A program made the translations under genes and the position numbers. Below, piece after piece: positions 44,172-52,375 of a stretch of 64,000 nucleotides of DNA. The notes beneath the pieces were generated by a model. It ran no database searches. It was not told where the DNA came from and saw only the letters and a list, made by a program, of their open reading frames with translations. How positions within the stretch are numbered: position 1 is the first letter of the stretch; each line of letters starts with the position of its first letter. The stretch is from Terribacillus sp. FSL K6-0262. GTDB taxonomy: Bacteria; Bacillota; Bacilli; Bacillales; Amphibacillaceae. The DNA lies in contig NZ_CP150277.1 in assembly GCF_037977385.1 (NCBI RefSeq), positions 1,155,001 to 1,219,000 of the forward strand, read 5' to 3'.

Positions 44172-44477
44172 CTATCGTTTCCCCTTCCTTTCTTCTGCAG
44201 CCGAAGCGACAACGAAAGCCAAATCATCATTACCGAAAAATTGCAGCACTTCCACAACCATATCATCCGAAATATCGGATGCCTCCTCCTTGGGCAGAAC
44301 TTCATCCAAAGCCTCCAGCAATGCTTCATTTTTCCCTTGATCCGGATAGGCTTGTCCGTACAAGGAAACAGCATCCAAACCTTGATTCGCGCACCACTGG
44401 GTAAATATCCGTATCATCATCCGCTCATCTTCCTGGTACTTTTCGATGATCTTTTTGGACAGCTCCTCTTGGCTCAT
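44172..44477 (-). CDS. Hypothetical acidic protein upstream of xpt
   Basis: A 101-residue protein I do not recognise. It is predicted mostly helical, acidic in the centre (LDEVLPKEEASDISDD) with a basic end (AAEERKGKR), and has no membrane segment. AGGAGG precedes ATG 44477 with a rather long spacing. It is immediately followed by xpt with no gap, so the two are translated from one message. A link to purine salvage can only be inferred from this coupling. Confidence 0.7.
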   Translation of the reverse strand: MSQEELSKKIIEKYQEDERMMIRIFTQWCANQGLDAVSLYGQAYPDQGKNEALLEALDEVLPKEEASDISDDMVVEVLQFFGNDDLAFVVASAAEERKGKR

Positions 44478-44501
44478 CAGCAGTCACACCTCCTGAAAAT
44501 G

Positions 44502-44537
44502 ATAAAAGACGCATCCTGGAAAAATCCAGAATGCGCC
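44502..44537 (-). terminator. Terminator after the cold shock gene
   Basis: Stem GCGCATTCTGGA with TCCAGGATGCGTC (44508-44537), followed by TTTTATC on the minus strand. It separates csp from the xpt pair downstream. Confidence 0.7.
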
Positions 44538-44556
44538 TCTGTCGTCGTATGATATA

Positions 44557-44754
44557 TTACAGACGAGTTACGTTAGCAGCTTGTGGGCCGCGGTTGCCTT
44601 CAACGATTTCGAATTCAACTTCTTGACCTTCGTCAAGAGTTTTGAAGCCGTCAGCTTGGATAGCAGAGAAGTGTACGAATACGTCGTCACCGTCTTCTCT
44701 TTCGATGAAACCAAAACCTTTGTCTGCGTTAAACCATTTTACTTTTCCAGTCAT
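44557..44754 (-). CDS. csp: Cold shock protein (CspA/CspB family)
   Basis: A 65-residue OB-fold RNA chaperone, normal length. RNP1 is KGFGFIE and RNP2 is VFVHFSAI. The N-terminus MTGKVKWFN and end ANVTRL are standard. A leader of about 115 bases with small hairpins near the ribosome-binding site precedes it. Which of the paralogues (CspB, CspC, CspD) it corresponds to cannot be decided. Confidence 0.95.
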   Translation of the reverse strand: MTGKVKWFNADKGFGFIEREDGDDVFVHFSAIQADGFKTLDEGQEVEFEIVEGNRGPQAANVTRL

Positions 44755-44901
44755 TTAAATGACCTCCTTACAATAGAAGTACAAAAGTACAGGTATTGAA
44801 TCGTTATACCTTTACACCACTTATTGTGAAAGAGATCGTAAAGATTATTCAACCGTTTCCTTTTGCTCTTTAAGAGTACCCTTTTTTCAATAAGAATGCA
44901 A
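44755..44901 (-). promoter_or_regulatory. csp promoter and long 5' leader
   Basis: Minus strand TTGCAT (44896-44901), 17-base spacer, TACTCT (44873-44878). The leader, about 115 bases, contains GGTAT/ATACC and GTAC-TTTT-GTAC hairpins just before AAGGAGG. Long structured leaders are usual for cold shock genes and control translation at low temperature. An 82-codon open frame over this leader has no support. Nothing else is seen in 44902-45127. Confidence 0.55.
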
Positions 44902-45127
44902 GTCAATTCTAACTTTTTCTCCAAATTAAATTCAGAATGAGACCTACGCCCTATAAAAACGCTTACATCATTGGCTTTGTAAGCGGAATCCGCTTTCATA
45001 AAGACGTAATTAGACCTGTGACCATTGGCATTTATTACAAGTTATTTTTCGGAAAACATGTGATTTCCCTTCCATTTTCTCCATCGGTTTTCTTTTCCAT
45101 ACCCGATTTCTAGAAGGAATATTCCAG

Positions 45128-45156
45128 TTGACAGTCCTTACCCCTTTTTTTATAGT
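45128..45156 (+). promoter_or_regulatory. Promoter of corA
   Basis: TTGACA (45128-45133), 17-base spacer, TATAGT (45151-45156). Confidence 0.8.
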
Positions 45157-45203
45157 GACTATAGCTTTTGTGAAAGAATAAACGTAATGAAAGGGGTGGC
45201 AGC

Positions 45204-46172
45204 ATGATTAAGACGTATCTTTATGATCATAAAACAGACTCGATGCATACGAATATTTCATTGCAGGACAGCAATAGGCATTTGGAGGATCCCGATAATC
45301 TGCTATGGATTGATGCCTATGATGTGAAATCCCATGAATTGCATGAGCTGGCGGGGATATTCGATTTCCACCCGCTGGCAATCGAGGACTGCCTGCATGA
45401 CAGCCCGCGCGCAAAGGTTGATGATTATGATGCATACAAATTTTTCGTCTTCCATGCCCTGCGTTACAACGAGGAAAGTGACAACGAAATCACGACGCTT
45501 GAGCTGAATGTCTTTTTAGGACCCAATTATGTCGTTACCATCCACAAGCATAAGCTGCGCTGGCTCGGCCAGATGGATGCCATCTGCTCCCGCTCCTCCC
45601 GCTTCATGAATCAAGGGGCCGACTTCCTGCTATATGCACTCGCGGATGGCATCACGGATGAATACTTCCCTGTCCTGGATCGGATCGGCATCCGGATCGA
45701 AGAGCTTGAAGATGAGATGTACAGTGAAGGAGTCAAAGAGGTAACCGAAGAGTTCCTTGCCTTGAAACGGACGATCATTCTGATCAGGCGGGTGATTCTC
45801 CCGCAGCGGCGTATTTTCCTGAATGTGAACGGCAAATGGAAATTCGATATCCAGGAAGAGAATGTGCCCTTCTATACGGACTTGATCGATCACCTGGAAC
45901 GTATCGTCGACTCCACCGAGACTTTCCGTGATTTGGTGAATAGTGCATTGGATACGTATTATTCCATCATCAGCGCCAAGTCGACGGAAAAACTGAACTT
46001 CCTGACGATCATTTCCACCGTCATGCTACCGCTCACATTCGTGACCGGATTTTTCGGGATGAATCTCCCTATACCATTCCAAGACAGCCCTTGGACAACA
46101 GCAGGGGTCACCGTCCTTCTTGTACTGATCACTTTTGGCATGTGGTATTATTTCAAAAACAAATTGTTTTAA
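45204..46172 (+). CDS. corA: CorA family magnesium/divalent cation transporter
   Basis: A 322-residue channel subunit. A long cytoplasmic domain (1-about 255) is followed by two membrane helices. The GMN signature is in TGFFGMNLPIPF (about 283-294) between them. CorA pentamers carry Mg(II) and sometimes Co(II) or Ni(II). Start ATG 45204 with GGGGTGG upstream. Single gene with its own promoter. Confidence 0.9.
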   Translation: MIKTYLYDHKTDSMHTNISLQDSNRHLEDPDNLLWIDAYDVKSHELHELAGIFDFHPLAIEDCLHDSPRAKVDDYDAYKFFVFHALRYNEESDNEITTLELNVFLGPNYVVTIHKHKLRWLGQMDAICSRSSRFMNQGADFLLYALADGITDEYFPVLDRIGIRIEELEDEMYSEGVKEVTEEFLALKRTIILIRRVILPQRRIFLNVNGKWKFDIQEENVPFYTDLIDHLERIVDSTETFRDLVNSALDTYYSIISAKSTEKLNFLTIISTVMLPLTFVTGFFGMNLPIPFQDSPWTTAGVTVLLVLITFGMWYYFKNKLF

Positions 46173-46179
46173 TTTCCAT

Positions 46180-46208
46180 TTGTACTGGAATTCCATACGT
46201 GTTAAAAT
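46180..46208 (+). promoter_or_regulatory. Promoter of trhO
   Basis: TTGTAC (46180-46185), 17-base spacer, TAAAAT (46203-46208), 77 bases before the start codon. Confidence 0.6.
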
Positions 46209-46285
46209 ATTTGATTGCAAGAGTATGAATAACGACATCCCCTAAATTTGTATCTTGCAAATATAAATGACAGGTGGAAAAAAAG

Positions 46286-47245
46286 ATGAGCGACTATCGA
46301 GTATTATTGTATTACAACTATGTAGATATTGAAGATCCGGAAGCTTTCGCTAAAGAACATTTGGAGAAATGCAAGGAGCTCGGACTGAAAGGCCGTATCC
46401 TTGTTGCCAAAGAAGGTATCAATGGCACTTGCTCCGGCACAGTCGAACAGACACAGGCTTATATGGACATGATGCATGCGAAACCAGGTTTTGAAGATAT
46501 GATCTTTAAAATCGATGAGGCAGATGGACATGCTTTCAAGAAAATGCATGTACGCCACCGCCCTGAATTGGTGACGCTGCGTCTTGAAGATGATATAGAC
46601 CCTCGCGAGGTCACAGGTGAATACCTGTCTCCGAAGGAATTTTATGAAGCGATGCAGGACGAGAACACCGTTGTCCTTGATGCCCGTAATGATTATGAAT
46701 ACGATCTTGGCCACTTCCGCGGCGCGATCCGTCCTGACATCGAGACATTCCGCGACCTGCCGAACTGGGTCCGCGAAAACAAAGACAAATTGGAAGGCAA
46801 ACGCGTATTGACATATTGCACAGGCGGTATCCGCTGCGAGAAATTCTCCGGCTGGCTCGTACGCGAGGGCTTTGAGGATGTTGCCCAACTGCATGGCGGT
46901 ATTGCCACTTACGGAAAAGATCCCGAAGTACAAGGTAAACTCTGGGACGGCAGAATGTATGTATTCGATTCCCGCATTTCCGTACCGGTCAACCAAACAG
47001 AGCATGTTGTCGTAGGTAAGGATTACTTCGACGGCAAACCTTGTGAACGTTATGTGAATTGTGCAGATCCTTCCTGCAACCGCCAGTTCCTTTGCTCGGA
47101 AGAAAACGAGCATAAGTATCTTCGCGGCTGCTCCGACAGCTGCCGCCGTTCCCCGCGTAACATGTACGTGGCAGAACACGGCTTGACTCCGGAAGAAGTG
47201 GAAGAACGCCTTGCAAAACTTGAGGACGAAAAAGTAGCAAACTGA
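46286..47245 (+). CDS. trhO: tRNA uridine(34) hydroxylase TrhO, rhodanese-related (YbfQ-like)
   Basis: A 319-residue enzyme that makes 5-hydroxyuridine at the tRNA wobble position using oxygen. An N-terminal acylphosphatase-like domain (1-95) precedes a rhodanese domain with catalytic C178 in [11 protein letters not shown] cysteine-rich end ([17 protein letters not shown] and CSDSCRR) looks like a metal-binding finger found in this family. The start is ATG 46286; a GTG four codons earlier overlaps the ribosome-binding region. Confidence 0.92.
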   Translation: MSDYRVLLYYNYVDIEDPEAFAKEHLEKCKELGLKGRILVAKEGINGTCSGTVEQTQAYMDMMHAKPGFEDMIFKIDEADGHAFKKMHVRHRPELVTLRLEDDIDPREVTGEYLSPKEFYEAMQDENTVVLDARNDYEYDLGHFRGAIRPDIETFRDLPNWVRENKDKLEGKRVLTYCTGGIRCEKFSGWLVREGFEDVAQLHGGIATYGKDPEVQGKLWDGRMYVFDSRISVPVNQTEHVVVGKDYFDGKPCERYVNCADPSCNRQFLCSEENEHKYLRGCSDSCRRSPRNMYVAEHGLTPEEVEERLAKLEDEKVAN

Positions 47246-47250
47246 TGGAT

Positions 47251-47287
47251 AAGGATGTAAAGCCAGCACAGGCTTTACATCCTTTTT
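47251..47287 (+). terminator. Terminator after trhO
   Basis: Stem AAGGATGTAAAGCC with its complement around AGCACA, then TTTTT. Confidence 0.85.
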
Positions 47288-47330
47288 CATTGTTGTGGAA
47301 GTCAGCTGAAAACAAACATTCGCTTTATTA

Positions 47331-47368
47331 GGAAAAAGCCGCACAGCATCAACTGTGCGGCTTTTTCC
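47331..47368. terminator. Terminator after the VOC-family gene
   Basis: Stem GGAAAAAGCCGCACAG with its complement (47331-47346 with 47353-47368). It overlaps the 3' end of the minus-strand gene and has T runs on both strands. Confidence 0.75.
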
Positions 47369-47729
47369 ATTCCAGGAATTCGAGGCGGTTGCCAAAGGGA
47401 TCGTCCACATAGATTCGATCTGCACCGGGCAAATCCTCATCATCGATAAAGTCCACGCTATGGTCACTCAAGTGACGCCGTAGCGATGCGAGTCCTTCGA
47501 CCTCAAAAGCCGGATGGGCTTTTCGTGCAGGGGAAAAAGGTTCTTCCACACCCATGTGAACAGCAATTGCGTTGCAGCTGAACCAAACACCGCCTCTTGC
47601 CTGCAATGTGGCAGGCTTTTCAATTTCCTCAAAATCAAGGACATCCACAAAGAACTGCCTTGCTTGGTCTTCACTGCCGCGAGGACAGGCAAGCTGCACA
47701 TGATCCAGCTGTTTCAGGAAAAATTCCAT
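47349..47729 (-). CDS. VOC superfamily (glyoxalase/bleomycin resistance-like) protein
   Basis: A 126-residue vicinal-oxygen-chelate protein. Paired beta-alpha-beta modules with metal-ligand candidates in LDHVQLACP (His9), [10 protein letters not shown] and the end [12 protein letters not shown] (Glu). Substrate unknown. Divergent from the glutathione peroxidase gene. Confidence 0.82.
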   Translation of the reverse strand: MEFFLKQLDHVQLACPRGSEDQARQFFVDVLDFEEIEKPATLQARGGVWFSCNAIAVHMGVEEPFSPARKAHPAFEVEGLASLRRHLSDHSVDFIDDEDLPGADRIYVDDPFGNRLEFLEWKKPHS

Positions 47730-47772
47730 TGGATAACCCCCTTTTCCTATATTCTACCATTGAAAATTTGGA

Positions 47773-47800
47773 TTGTTATCGCTTATTTACGGTTTATGCT
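47773..47800 (+). promoter_or_regulatory. Promoter of the glutathione peroxidase gene
   Basis: TTGTTA (47773-47778), 16-base spacer, TATGCT (47795-47800), 34 bases before the start codon. Confidence 0.6.
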
Positions 47801-47833
47801 ACATTGGAGATGCAAGCAGAGGAGGAAGCCGAT

Positions 47834-48328
47834 ATGACAGTATACGATTATTCAGCAGTTACCTTAGAGGGAAAACAAGTCAGTCTCAGCGATTATGCAG
47901 GCAAGGTGCTCGTCATTGTGAATACAGCAAGTAAATGCGGTTTTGCACCCCAATTGGAACAGCTTCAGGAGTTATATAAAGATTATCAAGAAAAGGGCCT
48001 GGTCATCCTCGGCTTTCCGAGTAATCAATTCATGAATCAGGAACCCGGCAGCAGTGAAGAAATCGCAGCTGTTTGCCAGCGCAATTACGGCGTCAGCTTC
48101 CCGATGTTTGAAAAAGTGAAGGTGAACGGCCCTGAGGCCCACCCGCTTTATAAGCACCTGACCAGTCAGGCAGGCGGACTATTTTCCAAAAGCATCAAAT
48201 GGAATTTCACAAAGTTCCTCGTCGATGCGGAAGGAAATGTCGTCGAGCGCTTTGCTCCCAAGACCAGTCCGATGGATATGAAACCAGTCATCGAGAAACT
48301 GCTCGACCAAGCACAAATGAGCAGATGA
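47834..48328 (+). CDS. Glutathione peroxidase family protein (thiol peroxidase, BsaA-like)
   Basis: A 164-residue peroxidase. Active site: C35 in NTASKCGF (cysteine, not selenocysteine), Gln in the neighbourhood of GFPSNQF, and Trp/Asn in KWNFTKF. Bacterial members normally take electrons from thioredoxin. Start ATG 47834 behind GAGGAGG; a frame reaching back to 47597 crosses the opposite gene and is rejected. Confidence 0.92.
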   Translation: MTVYDYSAVTLEGKQVSLSDYAGKVLVIVNTASKCGFAPQLEQLQELYKDYQEKGLVILGFPSNQFMNQEPGSSEEIAAVCQRNYGVSFPMFEKVKVNGPEAHPLYKHLTSQAGGLFSKSIKWNFTKFLVDAEGNVVERFAPKTSPMDMKPVIEKLLDQAQMSR

Positions 48329-48356
48329 CATACCTGCTCATGTTTAGGTTATGAAC

Positions 48357-48388
48357 AAAAACCCTGCATCCGCCTGATGCAGGGTTCA
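48357..48388. terminator. Terminator between gpx and the small acidic protein gene
   Basis: Stem AACCCTGCATC with its complement (48359-48386), reaching the stop codon of the minus-strand gene. Confidence 0.65.
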
Positions 48389-48589
48389 TTGTTCCGGATC
48401 CGAGTCGGAGGACTGCTTTGTCCGCCGCTTATGCCGATCATCTTGGAGATCCCTCTCCACTTCATCCACAGGTATATCATCCATCATCATATCCTGTTCA
48501 TTCTCGAGTTGCTTTTCCCGATTCTCACTTTCTGCTTTGGAAAATCCATGCTTATCCTTGTCGCCTTTGGCGCCATTTTTTTGTACCAT
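48386..48589 (-). CDS. Small, highly charged hypothetical protein (67 residues)
   Basis: From ATG 48589 with GGAAGGAGGG five bases upstream. Lys, Glu and Asp make up much of the chain (KGDKDKHGFSKAE, VDEVERDLQDDRHKRR), and no hydrophobic core or membrane segment is seen, so it is probably disordered. I do not recognise a family. The strong ribosome-binding site and the terminator at its end support it as real. A longer frame upstream lacks such a signal. Confidence 0.65.
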   Translation of the reverse strand: MVQKNGAKGDKDKHGFSKAESENREKQLENEQDMMMDDIPVDEVERDLQDDRHKRRTKQSSDSDPEQ

Positions 48590-48656
48590 CTCTTCCCTCC
48601 TCCTTCCTTTGTAAGCCCTTTCCCCTTCTTCCATTGAGAAAAACATTCCTGCGGCT

Positions 48657-48685
48657 TTGTAACCGGCCCCTGCAAAGGGTATACT
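48657..48685 (+). promoter_or_regulatory. Promoter of the SDR gene, SigA and possibly SigB
   Basis: TTGTAA (48657-48662), 17-base spacer, TATACT (48680-48685) fits SigA. The same -35 with a 14-base spacer and GGGTAT (48677-48682) fits SigB with a perfect -10. The two readings overlap. Confidence 0.5.
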
Positions 48686-48759
48686 AGGAGTAGATAGCGT
48701 TTCTTCCGCCCGGCAATAGGGTACATGCTTATAAAGATTGTCAAATGAGGTGAAGCACA

Positions 48760-49530
48760 ATGAAACCAACTGCGCTAATTACAGGAGCTTCCAGCGGAAT
48801 CGGCTACCATATAGCCAAATGGTTCGCCAAATCGGGCTATGACCTTATCATCGTAGCGCGTTCCAAGGACAAACTCCTATCGCTGCAAACAGAATTGCAA
48901 GATTCGAATGTGACTGTCATTCCTCATGATTTGTCCGTACCTAACAGCGCATATGAATTATATGAGAAAATACGTGATGAAGGAAAAACCGTCGAGGTGC
49001 TTGTGAACAATGCCGGCTTCGGGCTTAGCGGTAAATTTGAGGATACGAGCTTTGAGACACAGCAAAAACTGCTGCATCTGAACATGGTTTCATTGGCAAA
49101 CCTGACTCGTCTGTTCATCGATGATATCATTCATTCCCCGTATCGGAACGTACCGAATGGGATTTTGAATATCTCAAGCATGGCGGCCTTCCTGCCTGGC
49201 CCGTATATGGCAGCATATCACGCATCCAAAGCATTCGTTCAGCGCTATTCAGAAGCACTTGCCGAGGAATTAGCCGAAGACGGCGTGACCGTGACGGCAC
49301 TTTGCCCTGGTCCCACACAGACGGAATTCTTCAAACGTGCCGGGAATGACACAATCATGTCTTCGTTCCGCGATGCACCAGAAGATGTGGCGCGTCAAGG
49401 TTTCCTAGGATTCATAAAAGGAAAAAGGGTCGTATTCCCATCTGCGAACATCCATGCAGCCGTCCTGCTCATGAAGCTCCTGCCGAGCAGTCTGCTTAGT
49501 AAAATTGCCAAGAATATGTATACAAGCTAA
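48760..49530 (+). CDS. Short-chain dehydrogenase/reductase (YqjQ-like)
   Basis: A 256-residue SDR. Cofactor motif TGASSGIGYH (about 8-17), NNAG at about 85, catalytic Ser in NISSMAAF and Tyr/Lys in YHASKAF. The hydrophobic C-terminal stretch resembles the classical YqjQ/DltE type. Substrate unknown. Single gene followed by a terminator shared with the opposite strand. Confidence 0.88.
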   Translation: MKPTALITGASSGIGYHIAKWFAKSGYDLIIVARSKDKLLSLQTELQDSNVTVIPHDLSVPNSAYELYEKIRDEGKTVEVLVNNAGFGLSGKFEDTSFETQQKLLHLNMVSLANLTRLFIDDIIHSPYRNVPNGILNISSMAAFLPGPYMAAYHASKAFVQRYSEALAEELAEDGVTVTALCPGPTQTEFFKRAGNDTIMSSFRDAPEDVARQGFLGFIKGKRVVFPSANIHAAVLLMKLLPSSLLSKIAKNMYTS

Positions 49531-49556
49531 AAGACACTCCAAGAGGGTGTCTTTTT
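49529..49556. terminator. Bidirectional terminator, SDR / membrane protein operon
   Basis: Stem AAAAGACACTC with its complement around CAAGA and flanking A/T runs. Confidence 0.75.
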
Positions 49557-50181
49557 ATCTGCTTAGATGGCGGCGATGGCTGTAGAAATAAGCAGACAGT
49601 GGCCACCAGGCTGCAGCAAAAATCGGATAGATCGCCCAAATCACCGATGGCGAATAAGCAATGTTCACAAACAGGAAAAACACGCTAAGTGCTCCAAACC
49701 CTAATACGGAAAAAAATAAACTGGAACTGCGATGACCTATGATCGACAATGGCCACCAGCTCATCGCAAAAATCACAAAACCATACCAAGGATTATCATG
49801 ACCGAAATATGAATGCAGACCGTAATAATAGATGCAGACTGCCAGGCTGATGATCAGCGCCGGGCCCAGATTCGCTAAATGTTTCCGAAACATGATTGCG
49901 ACCGGCCATAAGACCAAGCCGCCGATAGTGTACAAATACCATGGAATCGATGGGGAATCCACGAGATTCTCCCTTACGATCACCGCACCGATTATGATCG
50001 CCGACAGCCATGTCACCAATGCCAATTGTTTTGGCAGCAGAAGCTGTAAAGCAGCGATGACAGCGGCTCCCAAACTATACGTATACCAAATCTCCTGGGG
50101 TGTAGTCACCAAATTGATGTAAACAGAAAATGCTCCCAAGCTGATCAACATAAACGCAACCAGCACTCTCCATGGATTCAT
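49555..50181 (-). CDS. Hypothetical membrane protein of the PadR/HAAS operon
   Basis: A 208-residue membrane protein with about seven short hydrophobic segments. Repeated Tyr/Pro-x-x-Ile-Trp motifs occur (TTPQEIWYTYSLG, SIPWYLYTIGG, YSPSVIWAIYPIFAAAWWPLS), similar to the membrane part of the upstream HAAS protein (NEIWFVYPTFAILWWPVS). Third gene of the operon, overlapping the second by four bases. Function unknown; likely partner or paralogous membrane domain. Confidence 0.7.
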   Translation of the reverse strand: MNPWRVLVAFMLISLGAFSVYINLVTTPQEIWYTYSLGAAVIAALQLLLPKQLALVTWLSAIIIGAVIVRENLVDSPSIPWYLYTIGGLVLWPVAIMFRKHLANLGPALIISLAVCIYYYGLHSYFGHDNPWYGFVIFAMSWWPLSIIGHRSSSLFFSVLGFGALSVFFLFVNIAYSPSVIWAIYPIFAAAWWPLSAYFYSHRRHLSR

Positions 50182-50627
50182 CGCTGCATCACCTTTCTTT
50201 TTCTAGCTTTCAGCCAAACGAATGCCATACTCACCGGCCACCAAAGAATGGCAAATGTCGGATAAACGAACCAGATTTCATTCGGTGTATAGTACATATT
50301 TATAAAGATGAGCAAAGCAATGATCAGCGCACTGCCACAGATGGAAAACCCTAGATTCAATGTACTCATATCTTCTTTTTGCTTCCTATTCTTCGTTGCT
50401 GCATCCTTCGGTTTATGCTGGAGAAGGAATTCCTTTTTCACTTCCGATAAATTACCGAAATCGACGATTGCCTTATTGACTGCATCCTCTTCCGTTTTTC
50501 CTTCGAGCATGAAATCAGCCGCTTTCTCTTCCAGCGAATCCTTTATTTCTTCCTTTAACGTCACTACCTGTTCGGTCTCTGGCAGATCGGAAAACTGTTC
50601 CTCTACATACGTACTGATCTTTTGCAT
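50178..50627 (-). CDS. HAAS-domain membrane protein (PadR partner)
   Basis: A 149-residue protein: N-terminal helical HAAS/DUF1700-type domain (about 1-65, LKEEIKDSLEEKAADFMLEG and AVNKAIVDFGN), then two hydrophobic helices (about 88-140). Its start ATG shares one base with the padR stop (TGATG), so the two are translationally coupled. PadR-HAAS pairs are known as membrane-linked signalling modules. A longer upstream frame lies inside padR and is rejected. Confidence 0.8.
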   Translation of the reverse strand: MQKISTYVEEQFSDLPETEQVVTLKEEIKDSLEEKAADFMLEGKTEEDAVNKAIVDFGNLSEVKKEFLLQHKPKDAATKNRKQKEDMSTLNLGFSICGSALIIALLIFINMYYTPNEIWFVYPTFAILWWPVSMAFVWLKARKRKVMQR

Positions 50628-50950
50628 CAAACACCCTCCATGAATATATCGATTAATTGTTTCGCTTCTTTCCATTCTTTTGCCGCTTCATGCAAATACG
50701 CCTTCCCAAGTGTCGTGATCGTATAATACTTACGCTTGCCTCCATGTGATTTTTCCCCTTGGTAGGACTCTATCAGTTCACGGCGCTCCAGCCGCTGGAA
50801 AACAGCATAAAGCGTCGCTTCCTTGATCTGGAATGCATCGTGCGTCCAAGCTGCTATGTCTTTCGAAATCTGATAGCCATATTTATCCCCGTCCATCAGC
50901 AGACGAAGGATGATGGAATCCAGATGCCCTCGAATCGTATCACTCCGAAT
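50627..50950 (-). CDS. PadR family transcriptional regulator (apparent ATT start)
   Basis: A 107-residue winged-helix regulator if begun at ATT 50950-50948. The conserved N-terminus RSDTIRGHLDSIILRLLMDGDKYGYQI requires a start upstream of the first in-frame ATG (50896). After the stop TAA at 50974-50972 the only start-like codon in position is ATT, six bases after GGAAGGAAGGGA. Starting at ATG 50896 would delete the first helix. AUU starts are rare and can serve autoregulation. Motifs: ATLYAVFQRLERRELI (recognition helix) and GGKRKYYTITTLGK (wing). Operators upstream are described separately. Confidence 0.8.
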   Translation of the reverse strand: MRSDTIRGHLDSIILRLLMDGDKYGYQISKDIAAWTHDAFQIKEATLYAVFQRLERRELIESYQGEKSHGGKRKYYTITTLGKAYLHEAAKEWKEAKQLIDIFMEGV

Positions 50951-50970
50951 TTGGTATCCCTTCCTTCCAA

Positions 50971-51026
50971 ATTACTCTGTCTGATAAAGTAATCATAATC
51001 GAAATTACTCTGCGTGTCAAAGTAAT
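50971..51026 (-). promoter_or_regulatory. padR promoter with two matching operator-like repeats
   Basis: Minus strand TTGACA (51015-51020), 17-base spacer, TATGAT (50992-50997): a strong promoter. Two 23-base elements with arms ATTACT/AGTAAT (50971-50993 and 51004-51026) begin 33 bases apart, about three helical turns. One covers the -35 and the other the region just after the -10. They are probably PadR binding sites for autorepression. Confidence 0.7.
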
Positions 51027-51083
51027 ATTTGCATCTTTTTTCCAAAAACAAAAGCAGACTATTCAGCCTGCTTCAAAATGACT

Positions 51084-51608
51084 CTAATCACAACGCAAAT
51101 ATTCGATTACATCTGCTTTATTTTCAGCGACAATCACTTTATGTCCATCATTAACAAATCTGTCCAAGATGCAAGGCTTGGCCGTACGTTCAAAATAACG
51201 ATTCCATTTGAACATATTCAGGAAGATACGCAAAGTTGGTTTATAATTGGCTGATTCCAAACCTGCTTTCTGGCGCAGATAACGCTTGATGATCCGCAGC
51301 TGCCTCACCTTATATCCCGGCTCCAGCAGGATGATTACATCCGCATGATGCAGGCTGTCCTCCACCCAATCATCTGTATGCACTCCTTCGATGATCCACG
51401 CAGCCGCTCTGGTGATCTCTTTCAGGATCTCCCGCTTTTCAGTGTCGGCACGGCGTCTGTCGCCCTCTGCATTGCGCTCCCAAACAACATTATCCAGCTC
51501 GTAGTGAGCAGCATCCAACAGGGCCGACAAATCCCTGGCAAGCGTCGTTTTGCCGCTGCCGACAGAACCGATGATATGTATTTTCTTTGCCCTATAATTC
51601 GTGTTCAT
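51084..51608 (-). CDS. P-loop kinase of the adenylate kinase / FlaR type
   Basis: A 174-residue NTPase with Walker A GSVGSGKTT (about 14-22) and ADVIILLEPGYKVRQLRIIKRYLRQK, which resembles 'topology modulation protein' FlaR and related small kinases. The D-x-x-W segment LDNVVWERNAEGDRRR is also typical. Substrate unknown. Starts at ATG 51608 with GGGAG upstream; isolated from its neighbours. Confidence 0.75.
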   Translation of the reverse strand: MNTNYRAKKIHIIGSVGSGKTTLARDLSALLDAAHYELDNVVWERNAEGDRRRADTEKREILKEITRAAAWIIEGVHTDDWVEDSLHHADVIILLEPGYKVRQLRIIKRYLRQKAGLESANYKPTLRIFLNMFKWNRYFERTAKPCILDRFVNDGHKVIVAENKADVIEYLRCD

Positions 51609-51794
51609 GCGACGATACTCCCTTGCGTACTCTGTTCAATACTATTATCAATCAGGATGAGATGGTCCACTTCTTCCTTTTCTTCCTCCAATCCAATCCA
51701 TGGATCAAATGATAATGTTGGTTTCGTTACCTCGCCCGTTAATTCATATCGTATTTATGACCACCCACTAAAATATACGATATTTTCAGAATAT

Positions 51795-51824
51795 AAAAAA
51801 GAAGCAGGGGAAATCCCCTGCTTC
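51795..51824 (-). terminator. Terminator of the riboflavin operon
   Basis: Perfect 10-bp stem (51801-51810 with 51815-51824) followed by T residues on the minus strand, ten bases after ribH. Confidence 0.85.
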
Positions 51825-51833
51825 TCACTTAGA

Positions 51834-52298
51834 TTAGATCAATTTTAGCAAATTAGCCATCTCAATCGCAGAAACGGCTGCTTCAGCCCCTTTATTGCCT
51901 GCTTTCGTACCTGCTCGTTCGATAGCCTGCTCAATCGTATTCGTTGTCAGCACCCCGAAGATAATCGGGATTCCTGCCTTATCTGCAGCACTTGCGACAC
52001 CTTTTGCGACTTCATTGCTGACATAATCGAAATGTGGTGTAGAACCTTTGATAACAGTCCCCAATGTGATGACAGCATCATATTTCCCACCCTGGGCAAG
52101 TTTATTGGCTGCAAGGGGGATTTCAAATGCACCCGGGACCCATGCCACATCCACATTCGCTTCATCGACACCATGACGCTTCAGGGTATCGATGGCGCCG
52201 CTTAATAATTTACTGGTGATGAACTCATTGAATCTCCCTACAACAATACCAATCTTCAAATCTGTGCCTACTACATTTCCTTCCAGTACGTTAACCAT
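51834..52298 (-). CDS. ribH: 6,7-dimethyl-8-ribityllumazine synthase
   Basis: A 154-residue lumazine synthase, the penultimate step of riboflavin synthesis. Motifs [36 protein letters not shown] and [17 protein letters not shown] with the catalytic His in TPHFDYV. Last gene of the operon, 77 bases after ribB. Confidence 0.96.
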   Translation of the reverse strand: MVNVLEGNVVGTDLKIGIVVGRFNEFITSKLLSGAIDTLKRHGVDEANVDVAWVPGAFEIPLAANKLAQGGKYDAVITLGTVIKGSTPHFDYVSNEVAKGVASAADKAGIPIIFGVLTTNTIEQAIERAGTKAGNKGAEAAVSAIEMANLLKLI

Positions 52299-52375
52299 AT
52301 GAATACTCCTTTGTATATGGACAATCCAGTCCCATTTTTTAGTTATCTATTTCTTAATCGATGCTGATGACTGGT

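Noticed and set aside
44751..44999. An 82-codon frame upstream of the cold shock gene
   Set aside because: It covers the csp promoter and leader, has no ribosome-binding site, and the composition is unlike a protein.
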